Notes under the pieces: generated by a model
The model's input: the letters and a program-made list of their open reading frames with translations, nothing else
Told to the model about the DNA's origin: nothing
The model's database searches: none
Part shown: in pieces, positions 18,718 to 27,042 of the stretch
How the letters are laid out: each line of letters begins with the position of its first letter
Position numbering within the stretch: the first letter of the stretch is position 1
Program-made: the position numbers and the translations under genes
Source of the DNA: an uncultured Burkholderiales bacterium
GTDB lineage: Bacteria > Pseudomonadota > Gammaproteobacteria > Burkholderiales > Burkholderiaceae
Length of the DNA: 56,374 nucleotides
NCBI GenBank assembly: GCA_946480465.1
Contig: CAMLJY010000041.1
Span: forward strand, 1-56,374
Direction: 5' to 3'

Positions 18718-20849
18718 CAGTCGTTCTCCCTGGCATCCTGGGTCAGCACCACGATCGAGCGGCCGCTGGCGGTGTGGCCTTCGCGCAGCGGGGCATCGCC
18801 GCGGGCCGGCAGGCCGCTGGCGGTGCAGGTGTCGATGCGCGCGCGCCACGCGGCGTCGCCCGCAGGCAGCTGGAAATGCACCGGCTCGTCGCCGGCATTG
18901 ATCAGCAGCAGCACCGGCGGCGCGCCGTCCACGCCGTCGCCGTCGGCCTCGTCGTCCACCGCGGCCCAACGGCTCAGGTGAGCGGCCACGGCGGTCAGGG
19001 CGGGATCGTGCCAGCGCTCGGGCGGCATCTCGCTGCCGTCGGGCAGGCGCCAGGTGATGTCCTTCTCGCCATCCGGGCCGGGCCGGCCGGTGAAGAAGCG
19101 CGGCCGGCGCAGGCTGGGCAGTTCGCGGCGCAGGGCCAGCAGGCGCTCGACGAAGGCGAGCGTGCCCTCGCCCTCGGGCGTCAGGTGCCAGTCGAACCAG
19201 CTGATCTCGTTGTCCTGGCAGTAGCCGTTGTTGTTGCCGCGCTGCGTGCGGCCGAGTTCGTCACCACCCAGCAGCAGCGGCGTGCCTTGCGACAGCAGCA
19301 GCGTGGCCAGCAGGTTGTGCCGCATGCGGGCGCGCCGGGCCTGCACCAGCGCGTCGTCGGTCGGGCCTTCGAAGCCGCCGTTCCAGCCGCGGTTGTGGTT
19401 CTCGCCGTCGCGGTTGTCCTCGCCGTTGGCTTCGTTGTGCTTGTGGTTGTAGGCCGTCAGGTCGGCCAGCGTGAAGCCGTCGTGCACGGTGACGAGGTTG
19501 ATGCTGTCGGTGGGCAGGCGGCCGGCGGCTTCGTAGAGGTCGGCCGAGCCGCACAGGCGCTGCGCCAGCTGCGTCAGATGCCCTTCGCGCTGGCACCAGA
19601 AGCTGCGCACGCTGTCGCGGTAGGCGCCGTTCCACTCCGCCCAGCCCTGCGGGTAGCCGCCCACGCGGTAGCCGCCGGGCCCCAGGTCCCAGGGCTCGGC
19701 GATGAGCTTGACGGTGGCCAGCAGCGGATCCTGCGCGATGGCGGCGAAGAAGGCGGAGTGCGGGTCGAACTCCACCGCGCCGCGGCCCAGCGCGGAGGCC
19801 AGGTCGAAGCGGAAGCCGTCCACCCCCATCTCGGCCACCCAGTAGCGCAGGCTGTCCATGATCAGGCGGATGACGACCGGGCTGGTGGTGTTCAGCGTGT
19901 TGCCGCAGCCGGTGTAGTCGACGTTGTAGCGGCGGTCTTCCGGGCTCAGGCGGTAGTAGGTGGCGTGGTCGATGCCCTTGAAGCCGAGGGTGGGGCCGAG
20001 GTGGTTGCCCTCGGCGGTGTGGTTGTAGACCACGTCCAGGATCACCTCGATGCCGGCCTCGTGCAGCGCCTTCACCATCTGCTTGAACTCGCGCACCGCG
20101 CCGCCGGGCGTGCGGTCGGCCGCATAACGCGCATCGGGCGCGAAGAAGCCGATGCTGTTGTAGCCCCAGTAGTTGGCCAGGCCCAGGTCGGCCAGGCGGT
20201 GGTCGTCGGCGAAGGCGTGCACCGGCAGCAGCTCGACCGCGGTGATGCCCAGGCGCTTGAAGTGCGCGATGGCCGGCGCGCTGGCAAAGCCGGCGTAGGT
20301 GCCGCGCAGTGCCTCCGGCACGTCCGGATGGGCCTGCGTGTAGCCCTTGACGTGCACCTCGTAGACGACGGTGCGCGACCACGGCGTGCGCGGGTGCGCC
20401 GTGCCCTGCCAGTCGAAGGCGTTGTCGACGACGACGCAGCGCGGCGCCGCGGGGGCGCTGTCTTCCAGGCTGCAGCTGAAGTCCTCGGCCTCCTCGCCCG
20501 GCACGTAGCCGTACAGCGCAGGGCCCCAGCGCGGCTGGCCGGCGATGGCGCGGGCGTACGGGTCCAACAGCAGCTTGTGCGGGTTGCAGCGGCGGCCGGC
20601 GTCAGGGTCGTACGCGCCTTTCACGCGGTAGGCGTACAGCGCGCCCGGGCCCAGGTCCGGCACGTAGCCGTACCAGACGTGGTGCTGGCGGTGGGTCAGC
20701 GGCAGCTGGCGTTCGGCGCCGCCGGCGTCGAACAGGCACAGCAGCACCTCGTCGGCCGCCGCCGAGTACAGCGCGAAGTTGACGCCTTTGCCGTCCCAGG
20801 TGGCGCCGAGTGGGTAGGGTCTGCCGATGCGGACGCGGTGCTTGGCCAT
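18717..20849 (-). CDS. glgX: Glycogen debranching enzyme GlgX
   Basis: This is an isoamylase-type GH13 debranching enzyme that removes short alpha-1,6 side chains, supplying linear maltodextrin to TreY/TreZ. The 710 residues match the family. Visible are the CBM48 start PYPLGATWDGKGVNFALYS, NYWGYNSIGFFAPDARYA, VILDVVYNHTAEGNHLGPT, the nucleophile region GFRFDLASALGR, the acid region KLIAEPWDLGPGGYRVG, and HNEANGEDNRDGENHNRG. The ATG at 20849 is two bases after the glgC stop. Role in the cluster: it converts glycogen outer branches into the substrate for trehalose formation. Confidence 0.95.
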   Translation of the reverse strand: MAKHRVRIGRPYPLGATWDGKGVNFALYSAAADEVLLCLFDAGGAERQLPLTHRQHHVWYGYVPDLGPGALYAYRVKGAYDPDAGRRCNPHKLLLDPYARAIAGQPRWGPALYGYVPGEEAEDFSCSLEDSAPAAPRCVVVDNAFDWQGTAHPRTPWSRTVVYEVHVKGYTQAHPDVPEALRGTYAGFASAPAIAHFKRLGITAVELLPVHAFADDHRLADLGLANYWGYNSIGFFAPDARYAADRTPGGAVREFKQMVKALHEAGIEVILDVVYNHTAEGNHLGPTLGFKGIDHATYYRLSPEDRRYNVDYTGCGNTLNTTSPVVIRLIMDSLRYWVAEMGVDGFRFDLASALGRGAVEFDPHSAFFAAIAQDPLLATVKLIAEPWDLGPGGYRVGGYPQGWAEWNGAYRDSVRSFWCQREGHLTQLAQRLCGSADLYEAAGRLPTDSINLVTVHDGFTLADLTAYNHKHNEANGEDNRDGENHNRGWNGGFEGPTDDALVQARRARMRHNLLATLLLSQGTPLLLGGDELGRTQRGNNNGYCQDNEISWFDWHLTPEGEGTLAFVERLLALRRELPSLRRPRFFTGRPGPDGEKDITWRLPDGSEMPPERWHDPALTAVAAHLSRWAAVDDEADGDGVDGAPPVLLLINAGDEPVHFQLPAGDAAWRARIDTCTASGLPARGDAPLREGHTASGRSIVVLTQDAREND

Positions 20850-20851
20850 CC

Positions 20852-22126
20852 TCAGCCGTGCACGGGCACACGCGGCCCTGGCGCATGCTGGGGCGCGGCC
20901 GCATCCGTCGGCGCCGCAGAGAAGTGGCCGCGCGGCACGACGACGATGCCGCCGGCGCTGCGCGGGAAGCGCGCGTCGCGCTCGGCGTCGAAGCCGATGC
21001 ATTCGCCGGGGGGGATGACGTTGTCGCGGTCGACGATGACGTTGCGCAGCCGTGCGCCCTCGCCCACCACCACGCCGTCCAGCAACAGCGTGCGTTCCAG
21101 CACCGCGCCCGGGCCGACGTGCGCGGCGCGGCCGGCCACGGCCTGCTGCAGCACCGCGTGGTCGACGACGCTGCCGCTGCCCAGCCGCGCATGGGACAGC
21201 CGGCTGCCGTTGGCGCGGGCCGGTGTGCGCGGGTGGGCCGGCGCCAGCGGCCACAGCGGGTTGTCCAGGCGGAAGCGGGGCGAGGGGCCCAGCGTGTCCA
21301 GATGGGCCTCGAAGTAAGCGTCCAGGGTGCCGACGTCGCGCCAGTAGCCGGCCTCCTCGTCGTCGGCGAGGCCCGGCACGCGGTGGGCGTGGAAGTCGCA
21401 GGCCATCACCCGGTGCGTGGCGAGCAGCCGCGGCAGCACGTGCTGGCCGAAGTCGAATTCGCCGTCAGCGCAGCACTGCGCCAGCGCCTGGCGCAGCACG
21501 CCGGCGCGGAAGCAGTAGTTGCCCATCGACGCCAGCGCCTGGCCGTGGCGGCCGGGCATCGGACGCGGCTGGCGCGGCTTTTCATGGAAGGCGATGGCGC
21601 GGCCGTGCTCGTCGATCTCGACGATGCCGAAGGACGAGGCCGCGGCCAGCGGCACCGGCAGCGTGGCGACGGTGGCGTCGGCCTGCGTGTCGCGGTGGAA
21701 GGCGAGCATGGGGCGCACGTCCATGCGGTAGACGTGGTCGGCGCCGAAGACCAGCACCGGCTCGTCGTCCCGCACGTCCAGCCGGAAGAGGTTCTGCTGC
21801 ACGGCGTCGGCGGTGCCGCGGTAGCCTTCGGTGCCGCTGCCCGGGGGCGGCGGCGCGATGCCGACGTGGAACCGGCGCTCCGCCGGGCCGTGCGTCCACC
21901 AGGCGCGGCGCACGTGCTGGATCAGCGAACCGGGTTCGTACTGCAGCAGCAGGTGGACGCGGGCGATGCCGGAGTTGTGCAGGTTGGCCAGCACGAAGTC
22001 GATCACCCGGTGATCGGCACCGAAGGGCAGCGCCGGCTTGCATTGGTCGGTGGTCAGCGGGCGCAGGCGCGCGCCCAGGCCGCCTGCCATCACGAACGCG
22101 TGTACTGCAGAGGTGTCTTCGGCCAT
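20852..22126 (-). CDS. glgC: Glucose-1-phosphate adenylyltransferase (ADP-glucose pyrophosphorylase)
   Basis: This enzyme makes ADP-glucose for glycogen synthesis and is usually allosterically controlled. The 424 residues comprise an N-terminal nucleotidyltransferase domain (GGLGARLRPLT at about 15-25, SFGIVEIDEHGRAIAFHEKP, DVGTLDAYFEAH) and a C-terminal left-handed beta-helix (HVGPGAVLERTLLLDGVVVG). In most GlgC proteins the residue before the conserved Lys-Pro-Ala is part of an R-A-K-P-A motif; here it reads DQCKPALPFG, with Gln28-Cys29 in place of Arg-Ala. Glycogen synthase and branching enzyme are not in the window. It heads the glgC-glgX-treZ-treY set. Confidence 0.92.
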   Translation of the reverse strand: MAEDTSAVHAFVMAGGLGARLRPLTTDQCKPALPFGADHRVIDFVLANLHNSGIARVHLLLQYEPGSLIQHVRRAWWTHGPAERRFHVGIAPPPPGSGTEGYRGTADAVQQNLFRLDVRDDEPVLVFGADHVYRMDVRPMLAFHRDTQADATVATLPVPLAAASSFGIVEIDEHGRAIAFHEKPRQPRPMPGRHGQALASMGNYCFRAGVLRQALAQCCADGEFDFGQHVLPRLLATHRVMACDFHAHRVPGLADDEEAGYWRDVGTLDAYFEAHLDTLGPSPRFRLDNPLWPLAPAHPRTPARANGSRLSHARLGSGSVVDHAVLQQAVAGRAAHVGPGAVLERTLLLDGVVVGEGARLRNVIVDRDNVIPPGECIGFDAERDARFPRSAGGIVVVPRGHFSAAPTDAAAPQHAPGPRVPVHG

Positions 22127-22245
22127 CGGAAGCGGCTCCCTCCCAGCGGCCGACGCGCGCCGCCGCGACGTGCGCCGGCCGGCGTGGGCTGGAACCCATT
22201 GAAGGGCAAGCGCCGTGCCCGCTGCGCTGCGAAAGTCTTGCCAAA

Positions 22246-22265
22246 GTCTTGCCTGGAGGCAAGAC
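22246..22265 (-). terminator. Perfect hairpin between esterase-like gene and glgC
   Basis: GTCTTGCC and GGCAAGAC form an 8-bp stem with a TGGA loop, 16 bases past the stop of the erythromycin-esterase-like gene. A second copy of AAAGTCTTGCC lies directly beside it (22232-22242). In the minus-strand transcript one 5' arm could therefore pair with either of two 3' arms. No long U-run follows, so intrinsic termination is uncertain; it may be an attenuator or leader element of glgC. Confidence 0.5.
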
Positions 22266-22281
22266 CAGCGGCGCACCCGCG

Positions 22282-23652
22282 TCAGAGTCCGCTCGGGTAG
22301 GTCTCGGGCGGCTCGCCCTCGGCCGCGGGGGCGCCCTCCGCCCGCGGCGGCAGCGGGTCGATCGCGCGGGTTTCGTCCAGGTGGATCAGCGCATCGAACT
22401 GCTGCGCGACCCGGCTGTGGAAGTAGTGGCTGAAGCGCTCGGTCTCGGGGCGGTAGATCACGCCGATGGCGCGCTCCAGCCGCGGCTCGCGCAGTGCCTG
22501 CGCCAGCACCGCGTCGCCGCGCAGCGGCAGCAGAAAGCGCGGCAGTCCGGCGGCGTGCAGCAGGCCTTCGATGCTGTCCTCGCGCGAGGGATTGACGCGC
22601 TTGCGCTCGGCCGGACCGTCCCAGTCGGTGGCCGCCATCACCGTGCCGGCGTGCGTGCTGAAGCCCACCAGCACCGCGCGTTCGCCATGCGCTTCGCGCA
22701 GGCGCTGGCCCAGGTTGATCTCGCCGCGCTGGCCCATCTCGGTGGCGCGGGCGTCGCCCAGGTGCGAGTTGTGCGCCCAGACGATGATCTTCGGCTCGGG
22801 CGGGCGGCCGCGCTGCCCCGCCCGGGGCGCCCCCAGGTGCCGGCGCAGCGCCGAGACGGTGTCGGCCATGTGGTCGTCGCGCAGGTTCCAGGTGGAGACG
22901 TCGCGCCGCACCATCTGCCGGTAGTAGGCCTCGGCATTCATCACCAGCCGGGCGTTCTGCTCGGCATCGAAAGCCGCCTCGGCATCGTCCGCGCTGGCCT
23001 GCGGCCGCCGGCGCGCGCGGCGGGCCAGGTCGAGCAGCACCGACACCACCTCGTCCTGGCAATCGTCGGCGTGGCCCAGGCCGGCCATCAGGCCGTAGGC
23101 CTGGCCGTCGGGGCCGAAGGCGTCGAAGCAGGCATAACGTTCGCGCGCCCGCAGCGCGGCCTCGGGGTCGCGGCGCGCCAGGTGGGTCAGCACGGCGGCG
23201 ATGGACGTGTGCAGGCTGTACAGGTCCAGTCCGTAGAAGCCGCAGTGCTCGGCCGCGGGCAGGCGGGCGTTGTGGCTGCGCAGCCAGTCGACAAAGGCAG
23301 CGACGACGGTGTTGCGCCACATCCAGGTCGGAAAGCGCTGGAAGCCGGCGAGCGCCGCGTCGGCATCGGCATCGGCGCCCTGCCCGCGCACGAAGCGGTT
23401 GACGCGGTAGGCGTCGGGCCAGTCGCCTTCGATCGCCACCGCGGTGAACTGCTTCTCGACGATCAGCCGGCGGGTGATGCGCGCCCGCTCGCGGTAGAAC
23501 TCATGCGTGCCGTGCGAGGCCTCGCCCAGCAGCACCAGCGGCGCGTCGCCGATGAAGTCGAGCAGTTCGTCATGGTCGTGCTCGTTGCCCGGCAGCGGGC
23601 GGGCCGCGGCGCGCACGGCCGACAGCGCGCGGTCGGGATGGCGGGTGCGCAT
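22282..23652 (-). CDS. Erythromycin-esterase-like hydrolase
   Basis: This is a 456-residue cytoplasmic protein of the erythromycin esterase (EreA/EreB-like) superfamily. The diagnostic active-site block LLGEASHGTHEFYRERA is at about residues 41-57, with His47 and Glu44 in the expected positions. Later blocks are VAIEGDWPDAYRVNRF, GFYGLDLYSLHTSI, IIVWAHNSHLGDARATEMG and GVIYRPETERFSHYF. Most chromosomal relatives are not known antibiotic esterases, so macrolide resistance should not be assumed. The ATG at 23652 overlaps the stop of the upstream phosphoribosyltransferase gene; a GTG one codon earlier is also possible. In my recollection this gene pair recurs in other genomes, suggesting a joint, undefined role. 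Confidence 0.88.
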   Translation of the reverse strand: MRTRHPDRALSAVRAAARPLPGNEHDHDELLDFIGDAPLVLLGEASHGTHEFYRERARITRRLIVEKQFTAVAIEGDWPDAYRVNRFVRGQGADADADAALAGFQRFPTWMWRNTVVAAFVDWLRSHNARLPAAEHCGFYGLDLYSLHTSIAAVLTHLARRDPEAALRARERYACFDAFGPDGQAYGLMAGLGHADDCQDEVVSVLLDLARRARRRPQASADDAEAAFDAEQNARLVMNAEAYYRQMVRRDVSTWNLRDDHMADTVSALRRHLGAPRAGQRGRPPEPKIIVWAHNSHLGDARATEMGQRGEINLGQRLREAHGERAVLVGFSTHAGTVMAATDWDGPAERKRVNPSREDSIEGLLHAAGLPRFLLPLRGDAVLAQALREPRLERAIGVIYRPETERFSHYFHSRVAQQFDALIHLDETRAIDPLPPRAEGAPAAEGEPPETYPSGL

Positions 23653-24359
23653 CACCGGTGGCGCTCCTGGGCCAGCGCGGCACGCAGCCGCGCCGGGCGC
23701 GGGCTGGCCAGCAGCTGCCGCACCTCGGCATCGCTGACCTGGTCGAAATCCCGGTACCAGCGCCCGACCGCGACGAAAGGCTCGGGCGTGGCCACGGCCA
23801 CCACCTCGTCGGCCTCTTCGCGCAGGCTGTCCGCGGTATCGGCCGCGGCCACCGGCACCGCGACGACCAGGCGCGACGGCGCGCGGGTGCGCAGCGCGCG
23901 CACCGCGGCGCGCATGGTGGCGCCGGTGGCCAGGCCGTCGTCGACGACGATCACCGTGTGGCCGGCGATCGGCGGCGGCGGGCGGTGGCCGCGGTACAAC
24001 CGGTCGCGCCGGGCCAGCTCCTCGGCTTCGGCGCGGGCGACGCGGTCGATCGCCTCGGGGCTGATGCCAAGCAGGCGCACCACGTCGTCGTTCAGCACCC
24101 GGAGTCCGCCGCTGGCGATGGCGCCCATCGCGAACTCCGGCTGGCCCGGCACGCCGAGCTTGCGCACGATCAGCACGTCCAGCGGCAGCCGCAGCCCGTC
24201 GGCCACGTGTCGCGCCACGGGGAGGCCGCCGCGTGGCAGGGCCAGCACGAGGGCGTCGGCGGCGGTGGCCGGCGGCTGCAGCACCTGCGCCAGGCGCTCG
24301 GCCAGCGCGCGGCCGGCGTCGTCACGGTCGCGGAAGGGCAGCGCAGGGGCAGTTGGCAT
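23652..24359 (-). CDS. Phosphoribosyltransferase-domain protein
   Basis: This is a 235-residue type I phosphoribosyltransferase-fold protein. The PRPP loop is clear: VIVVDDGLATGATM at about residues 136-149, with the two acidic residues that bind the ribose hydroxyls. Earlier blocks LALPRGGLPVARHVADGL and DVLIVRKLGVPGQPEFAMGA are typical of this stand-alone family, which often accompanies erythromycin-esterase-like genes. No base-recognition hood identifies a nucleobase, so the substrate is unknown. It is the first gene of the minus-strand run that continues through the esterase-like gene. Start ATG at 24359. Confidence 0.9.
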   Translation of the reverse strand: MPTAPALPFRDRDDAGRALAERLAQVLQPPATAADALVLALPRGGLPVARHVADGLRLPLDVLIVRKLGVPGQPEFAMGAIASGGLRVLNDDVVRLLGISPEAIDRVARAEAEELARRDRLYRGHRPPPPIAGHTVIVVDDGLATGATMRAAVRALRTRAPSRLVVAVPVAAADTADSLREEADEVVAVATPEPFVAVGRWYRDFDQVSDAEVRQLLASPRPARLRAALAQERHR

Positions 24360-24431
24360 CGAGGGCCTTCAGTGTGGCCGGATCGCGGCAATCGCCGTGC
24401 CGGCATGGCCGACCGAAGCGGCCATACTGCC

Positions 24432-24463
24432 CGAATTCCCAGATTCCAGAGTTCCCGAATTCC
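24432..24463. repeat. Four 8-bp units ending in TTCC
   Basis: CGAATTCC, CAGATTCC, AGAGTTCC and CGAATTCC follow one another without gaps, so TTCC recurs every 8 bases (24436, 24444, 24452, 24460). The first and last units are identical. This is an AT-richer patch in the divergent gap between the phosphoribosyltransferase and DUF2214 genes and may be promoter-proximal. Confidence 0.8.
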
Positions 24464-24572
24464 CGATGGCCCGAGTGATGGGGCCGCGCGGTCGCCCGCT
24501 GGCTCCGGGTGCGAAGCGTGGCCGCTGTTGCGACACCATCGTGCTTGGCATTCACCGAACCCAGGATCCCGC

Positions 24573-25019
24573 ATGGACCCGATCACCCTCGACGCCCTGC
24601 TGGCCGTGGCCCACCACGCGCTGGTGTTCCCGCTGGTCGCACTGCTCGCCGCGGAGCTGGTGCTGCTGGGCGGCGCGCTCGACGCCGGACGGCTGCGGCA
24701 GCTGGCCCGCATCGACGGTGCCTATGGCGCCTGCGCCGGCCTGCTGCTGGTGGCCGGCGGCCTGCGCGCGGTGTACGGCGCCAAGGGCTGGGCCTTCTAT
24801 GCCGGGCAGCCGATGTTCTGGCTGAAGATGGGCCTCTTCGCCGCGATCGGCCTGCTGTCGATCGCGCCCACCGTGCGCATCGCCCGTTGGCGCCGAGGGG
24901 CCCCGCTGCCGGACGACGGGGCGCGGCGGGGCGTGAAACGCTGGGTGCATGCGGAACTGGGACTGCTGGCCTTCGTGCCGGTGGCCGCGGTGCTGATGGC
25001 GCGGGCGATCGGCACGTGA
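24573..25019 (+). CDS. DUF2214-type integral membrane protein
   Basis: This is a 148-residue predicted inner-membrane protein with four hydrophobic segments: around 5-30 (ALLAVAHHALVFPLVALLAA), 48-65 (ACAGLLLVAGGLRAVY), 80-100 (MFWLKMGLFAAIGLLSIAP) and 128-146. The paired His near residue 13 and the GLRAVYGAKGWAFYAGQPMF loop recall the DUF2214/CopD-like family of small membrane proteins that may bind haem or metal. The function is unknown. The start ATG at 24573 gives the family N-terminus; upstream frame is non-coding. The zinc-ribbon gene begins 8 bases downstream and is likely co-transcribed. Confidence 0.75.
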   Translation: MDPITLDALLAVAHHALVFPLVALLAAELVLLGGALDAGRLRQLARIDGAYGACAGLLLVAGGLRAVYGAKGWAFYAGQPMFWLKMGLFAAIGLLSIAPTVRIARWRRGAPLPDDGARRGVKRWVHAELGLLAFVPVAAVLMARAIGT

Positions 25020-25027
25020 CGCGCGGC

Positions 25028-25906
25028 ATGCACCGCACCCCGCGCGATCCCTTCGCCGGCCCGCCTCCGGCAGCCGCCACGCCGGTGGACTGCCCCTGCT
25101 GCGCCCGGCCCATGCAGTTGCAGACGCTGGCCGGCCACTATGGGCGGCAGGTGGTCATCGACCTCTGCGCGGCCTGCCGCCTGGTGTGGTTCGACACGCT
25201 GGAGTCGGTGAACTTGAGCCCGGACGGCTGGCTGCAGTTGCTGCTCGCGCTGCAGCGTGCGGCCGCCACCGACACGCCCTGGTCCGGGCGGCCGCTGGCT
25301 TGTCCGGCCTGCCGCTCGGCGCTGGTGCCGGTGCACAACCTCACGCGGTTCGGGCGCTTCGCGGCGCTGGAATGCCAGGGCGGCCGCCACGGTCATCTGC
25401 AGAGTTATGCGCTGCTGCTGGCCGAACGCGGCCTGGTGCGGCCGATGCTGCCACCGGAGCGTGCGGCGCTGGCGGCCGCGGACCGCCCGGCCCCGTGCCT
25501 GAACTGCGGGGCGCCGCTCGATGGCCGCCGCGAGGCCTGCGGCCATTGCGCGAGCCCGCTCGTCGTCATCGACCTGCCGCGGCTGGCGGCGGCACTGCTG
25601 GCGCGCCCCGGTGATCCGCTGCCACGGCCGGACGGCCGCCTGGCCGCGTGGCATTGCGCCGGCTGCGGCCAGGCCGTCGACCCGACCGCCTCCGCGGCCT
25701 GCCAGGGCTGCGGCCAGCTGCTGGCGGTGCCGGCCCTGGCCGAGCTGGGCCCGATGCTGGAGGCCTGCCAGGCGCAGGCCTGGACGAGGCGCCAGCCACC
25801 GGGCCCGGAGGCGCCGCGCCGCCGCGCCAGGCCCGCGGGCGAGCGCTGGCGGGACACCGGCTTCGCCCGCCTGCTGCGGCACCTGGTCTCGTTCCTGCGC
25901 GACTGA
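25028..25906 (+). CDS. Multi-zinc-ribbon protein of unknown function
   Basis: This is a 292-residue protein with three to four cysteine-pair knuckles: CPCC (about 23-26) with CAAC (47-50), CPAC (about 94-97), CLNC (about 158) with CGHC (about 172), and CAGC (about 217) with CQGC (about 232). These look like successive zinc ribbons joined by helical Ala/Leu-rich linkers. The first ribbon (VDCPCCARPM ... IDLCAACRLVWFD) resembles the TFIIB-type zinc ribbon seen in many bacterial proteins. The C-terminus is basic (RRRARPAG) and could bind nucleic acid. It follows the DUF2214 gene closely. No enzymatic domain seen. Confidence 0.75.
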   Translation: MHRTPRDPFAGPPPAAATPVDCPCCARPMQLQTLAGHYGRQVVIDLCAACRLVWFDTLESVNLSPDGWLQLLLALQRAAATDTPWSGRPLACPACRSALVPVHNLTRFGRFAALECQGGRHGHLQSYALLLAERGLVRPMLPPERAALAAADRPAPCLNCGAPLDGRREACGHCASPLVVIDLPRLAAALLARPGDPLPRPDGRLAAWHCAGCGQAVDPTASAACQGCGQLLAVPALAELGPMLEACQAQAWTRRQPPGPEAPRRRARPAGERWRDTGFARLLRHLVSFLRD

Positions 25907-26121
25907 TCGGCGCAATCGATCAGCGCCACGGATCGCCGGCGCCGCGGCCACGTGGGACTGGCTTGGCCCGGCGCACAACGCCGCTGAAACGCGGCGCCTG
26001 TGCCGGCGAACGAATGAAGCGATCCGGTCCTGGCCCCTGCAACGCCACCGCGACGGCCGCTGCAGACACTGCCTGTCGCCGGCCGCCCTGGCCGTCCACG
26101 TGACAAGCAAGGACCCGAACG

Positions 26122-26886
26122 ATGACATCCGCCACCCTCTCCGACATCGCCGCCGCTGCCGCCATCGCGTTGCTGATGACCGCGCCCGAGGCCTTTGCCG
26201 CGCCGGTGTTCGAGCAGAAGCCGATCGAGCCGAACGTCGGCTTCACCTGGATCTCGCAACAGGGCGCCGACATGGTGCGGGCGCTGGACGATTTCCAGCT
26301 GGCGCAGACCACCGACCTCGGCCGGGTCAGCTGGCGCGGCATCTACCTGGACGCCGCGGGCGGCAATGCGGCGCCGAACACGCAGCAGTGGGTCGTCAGC
26401 TTCTGGACCGATGCCAGCGGCACGCTGCCCCCGAGCTACAGCGTCACGCTGGACGCGGCGGCGGTGCAGCACAGCGTCGCGGCCGGCGCCGGCTGGTTCG
26501 GCGCCACGCCGGTGGACGTGCACGACTTCGAACTGACGCTGCCCAGCGCCTTCACCGCCAACGCCGGCGCCACCTACTGGCTGTCGGTGATGTCCAAGTC
26601 GGACGATCCGGCCGTGCCGTCGTACTTCGGCTGGACCATGGCCGAGGGCGACTGGCAGGCGAACAAGTCGCGGCAGCAGTACACCGATGCCAACGGCAAC
26701 TTCGTCGGCAGCTGGGCCAAGGACGGCGACCGTGCCTTCGCACTGCATGCCGCCGTGCCCGAGCCGGGCAGCTGGGCGCTGGCCGGCGTGGGCCTGCTGG
26801 CCGCGGGCGCCGCGCAGCGCCGCCGCCCCGGGAAACCGGCGCGGGTCTGTAACGGTGCCGTTACGCCCCCGGCTGGCGCGCTGTAA
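26122..26886 (+). CDS. PEP-CTERM sorting-domain exported protein
   Basis: This is a 254-residue exported protein with an N-terminal signal peptide (AAAAAIALLMTAPEAFAAP) and a C-terminal PEP-CTERM signal. The signal consists of VPEPGSWALAGVGLLAAGAA followed by QRRRPG, that is, the Pro-Glu-Pro motif, a hydrophobic helix and a basic cluster. Such proteins are processed by exosortase (EpsH) and are tied to extracellular polysaccharide production. The central domain is beta-rich with aromatic residues and no known catalytic motif. Unusually, about 17 residues follow the basic cluster, where most family members stop within a few. A 7-bp inverted repeat lies in that tail. Exosortase itself is not in the window. 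Confidence 0.88.
   Translation: MTSATLSDIAAAAAIALLMTAPEAFAAPVFEQKPIEPNVGFTWISQQGADMVRALDDFQLAQTTDLGRVSWRGIYLDAAGGNAAPNTQQWVVSFWTDASGTLPPSYSVTLDAAAVQHSVAAGAGWFGATPVDVHDFELTLPSAFTANAGATYWLSVMSKSDDPAVPSYFGWTMAEGDWQANKSRQQYTDANGNFVGSWAKDGDRAFALHAAVPEPGSWALAGVGLLAAGAAQRRRPGKPARVCNGAVTPPAGAL
26849..26864. promoter_or_regulatory. Inverted repeat GTAACGG-TG-CCGTTAC
   Basis: This is a perfect 7-bp dyad with a 2-base centre, inside the last codons of the PEP-CTERM gene. CTGTAAC recurs at 26880-26886, at the stop codon. The short centre favours an operator over a hairpin. It is 178 bases upstream of the amino-acid-binding protein gene. Confidence 0.4.
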
Positions 26887-27042
26887 CCAATCCTGCACGC
26901 CGGGGCGCCCCGCAGGCAGGCGGCGCCGCACCGGCCACGCCCGGCGGCCCCCCGAATCGGCCATGCGGCACGACGCTGGCATGGCGGTTGCAGCCGCTGC
27001 GGCCCATCGGGCACCTTGCCCGCCCTCGATGGAGCCGCCGCC

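Noticed and set aside
22282..23652. Calling the esterase-like gene a macrolide-resistance gene
   Set aside because: The superfamily motif is clear, but chromosomal members next to phosphoribosyltransferases are not established resistance enzymes.
25907..26121. Cys-containing frame after the zinc-ribbon gene (RHRDGRCRHC near 26040)
   Set aside because: Short, in a different frame, with no start signal; resemblance to a zinc knuckle is probably chance.
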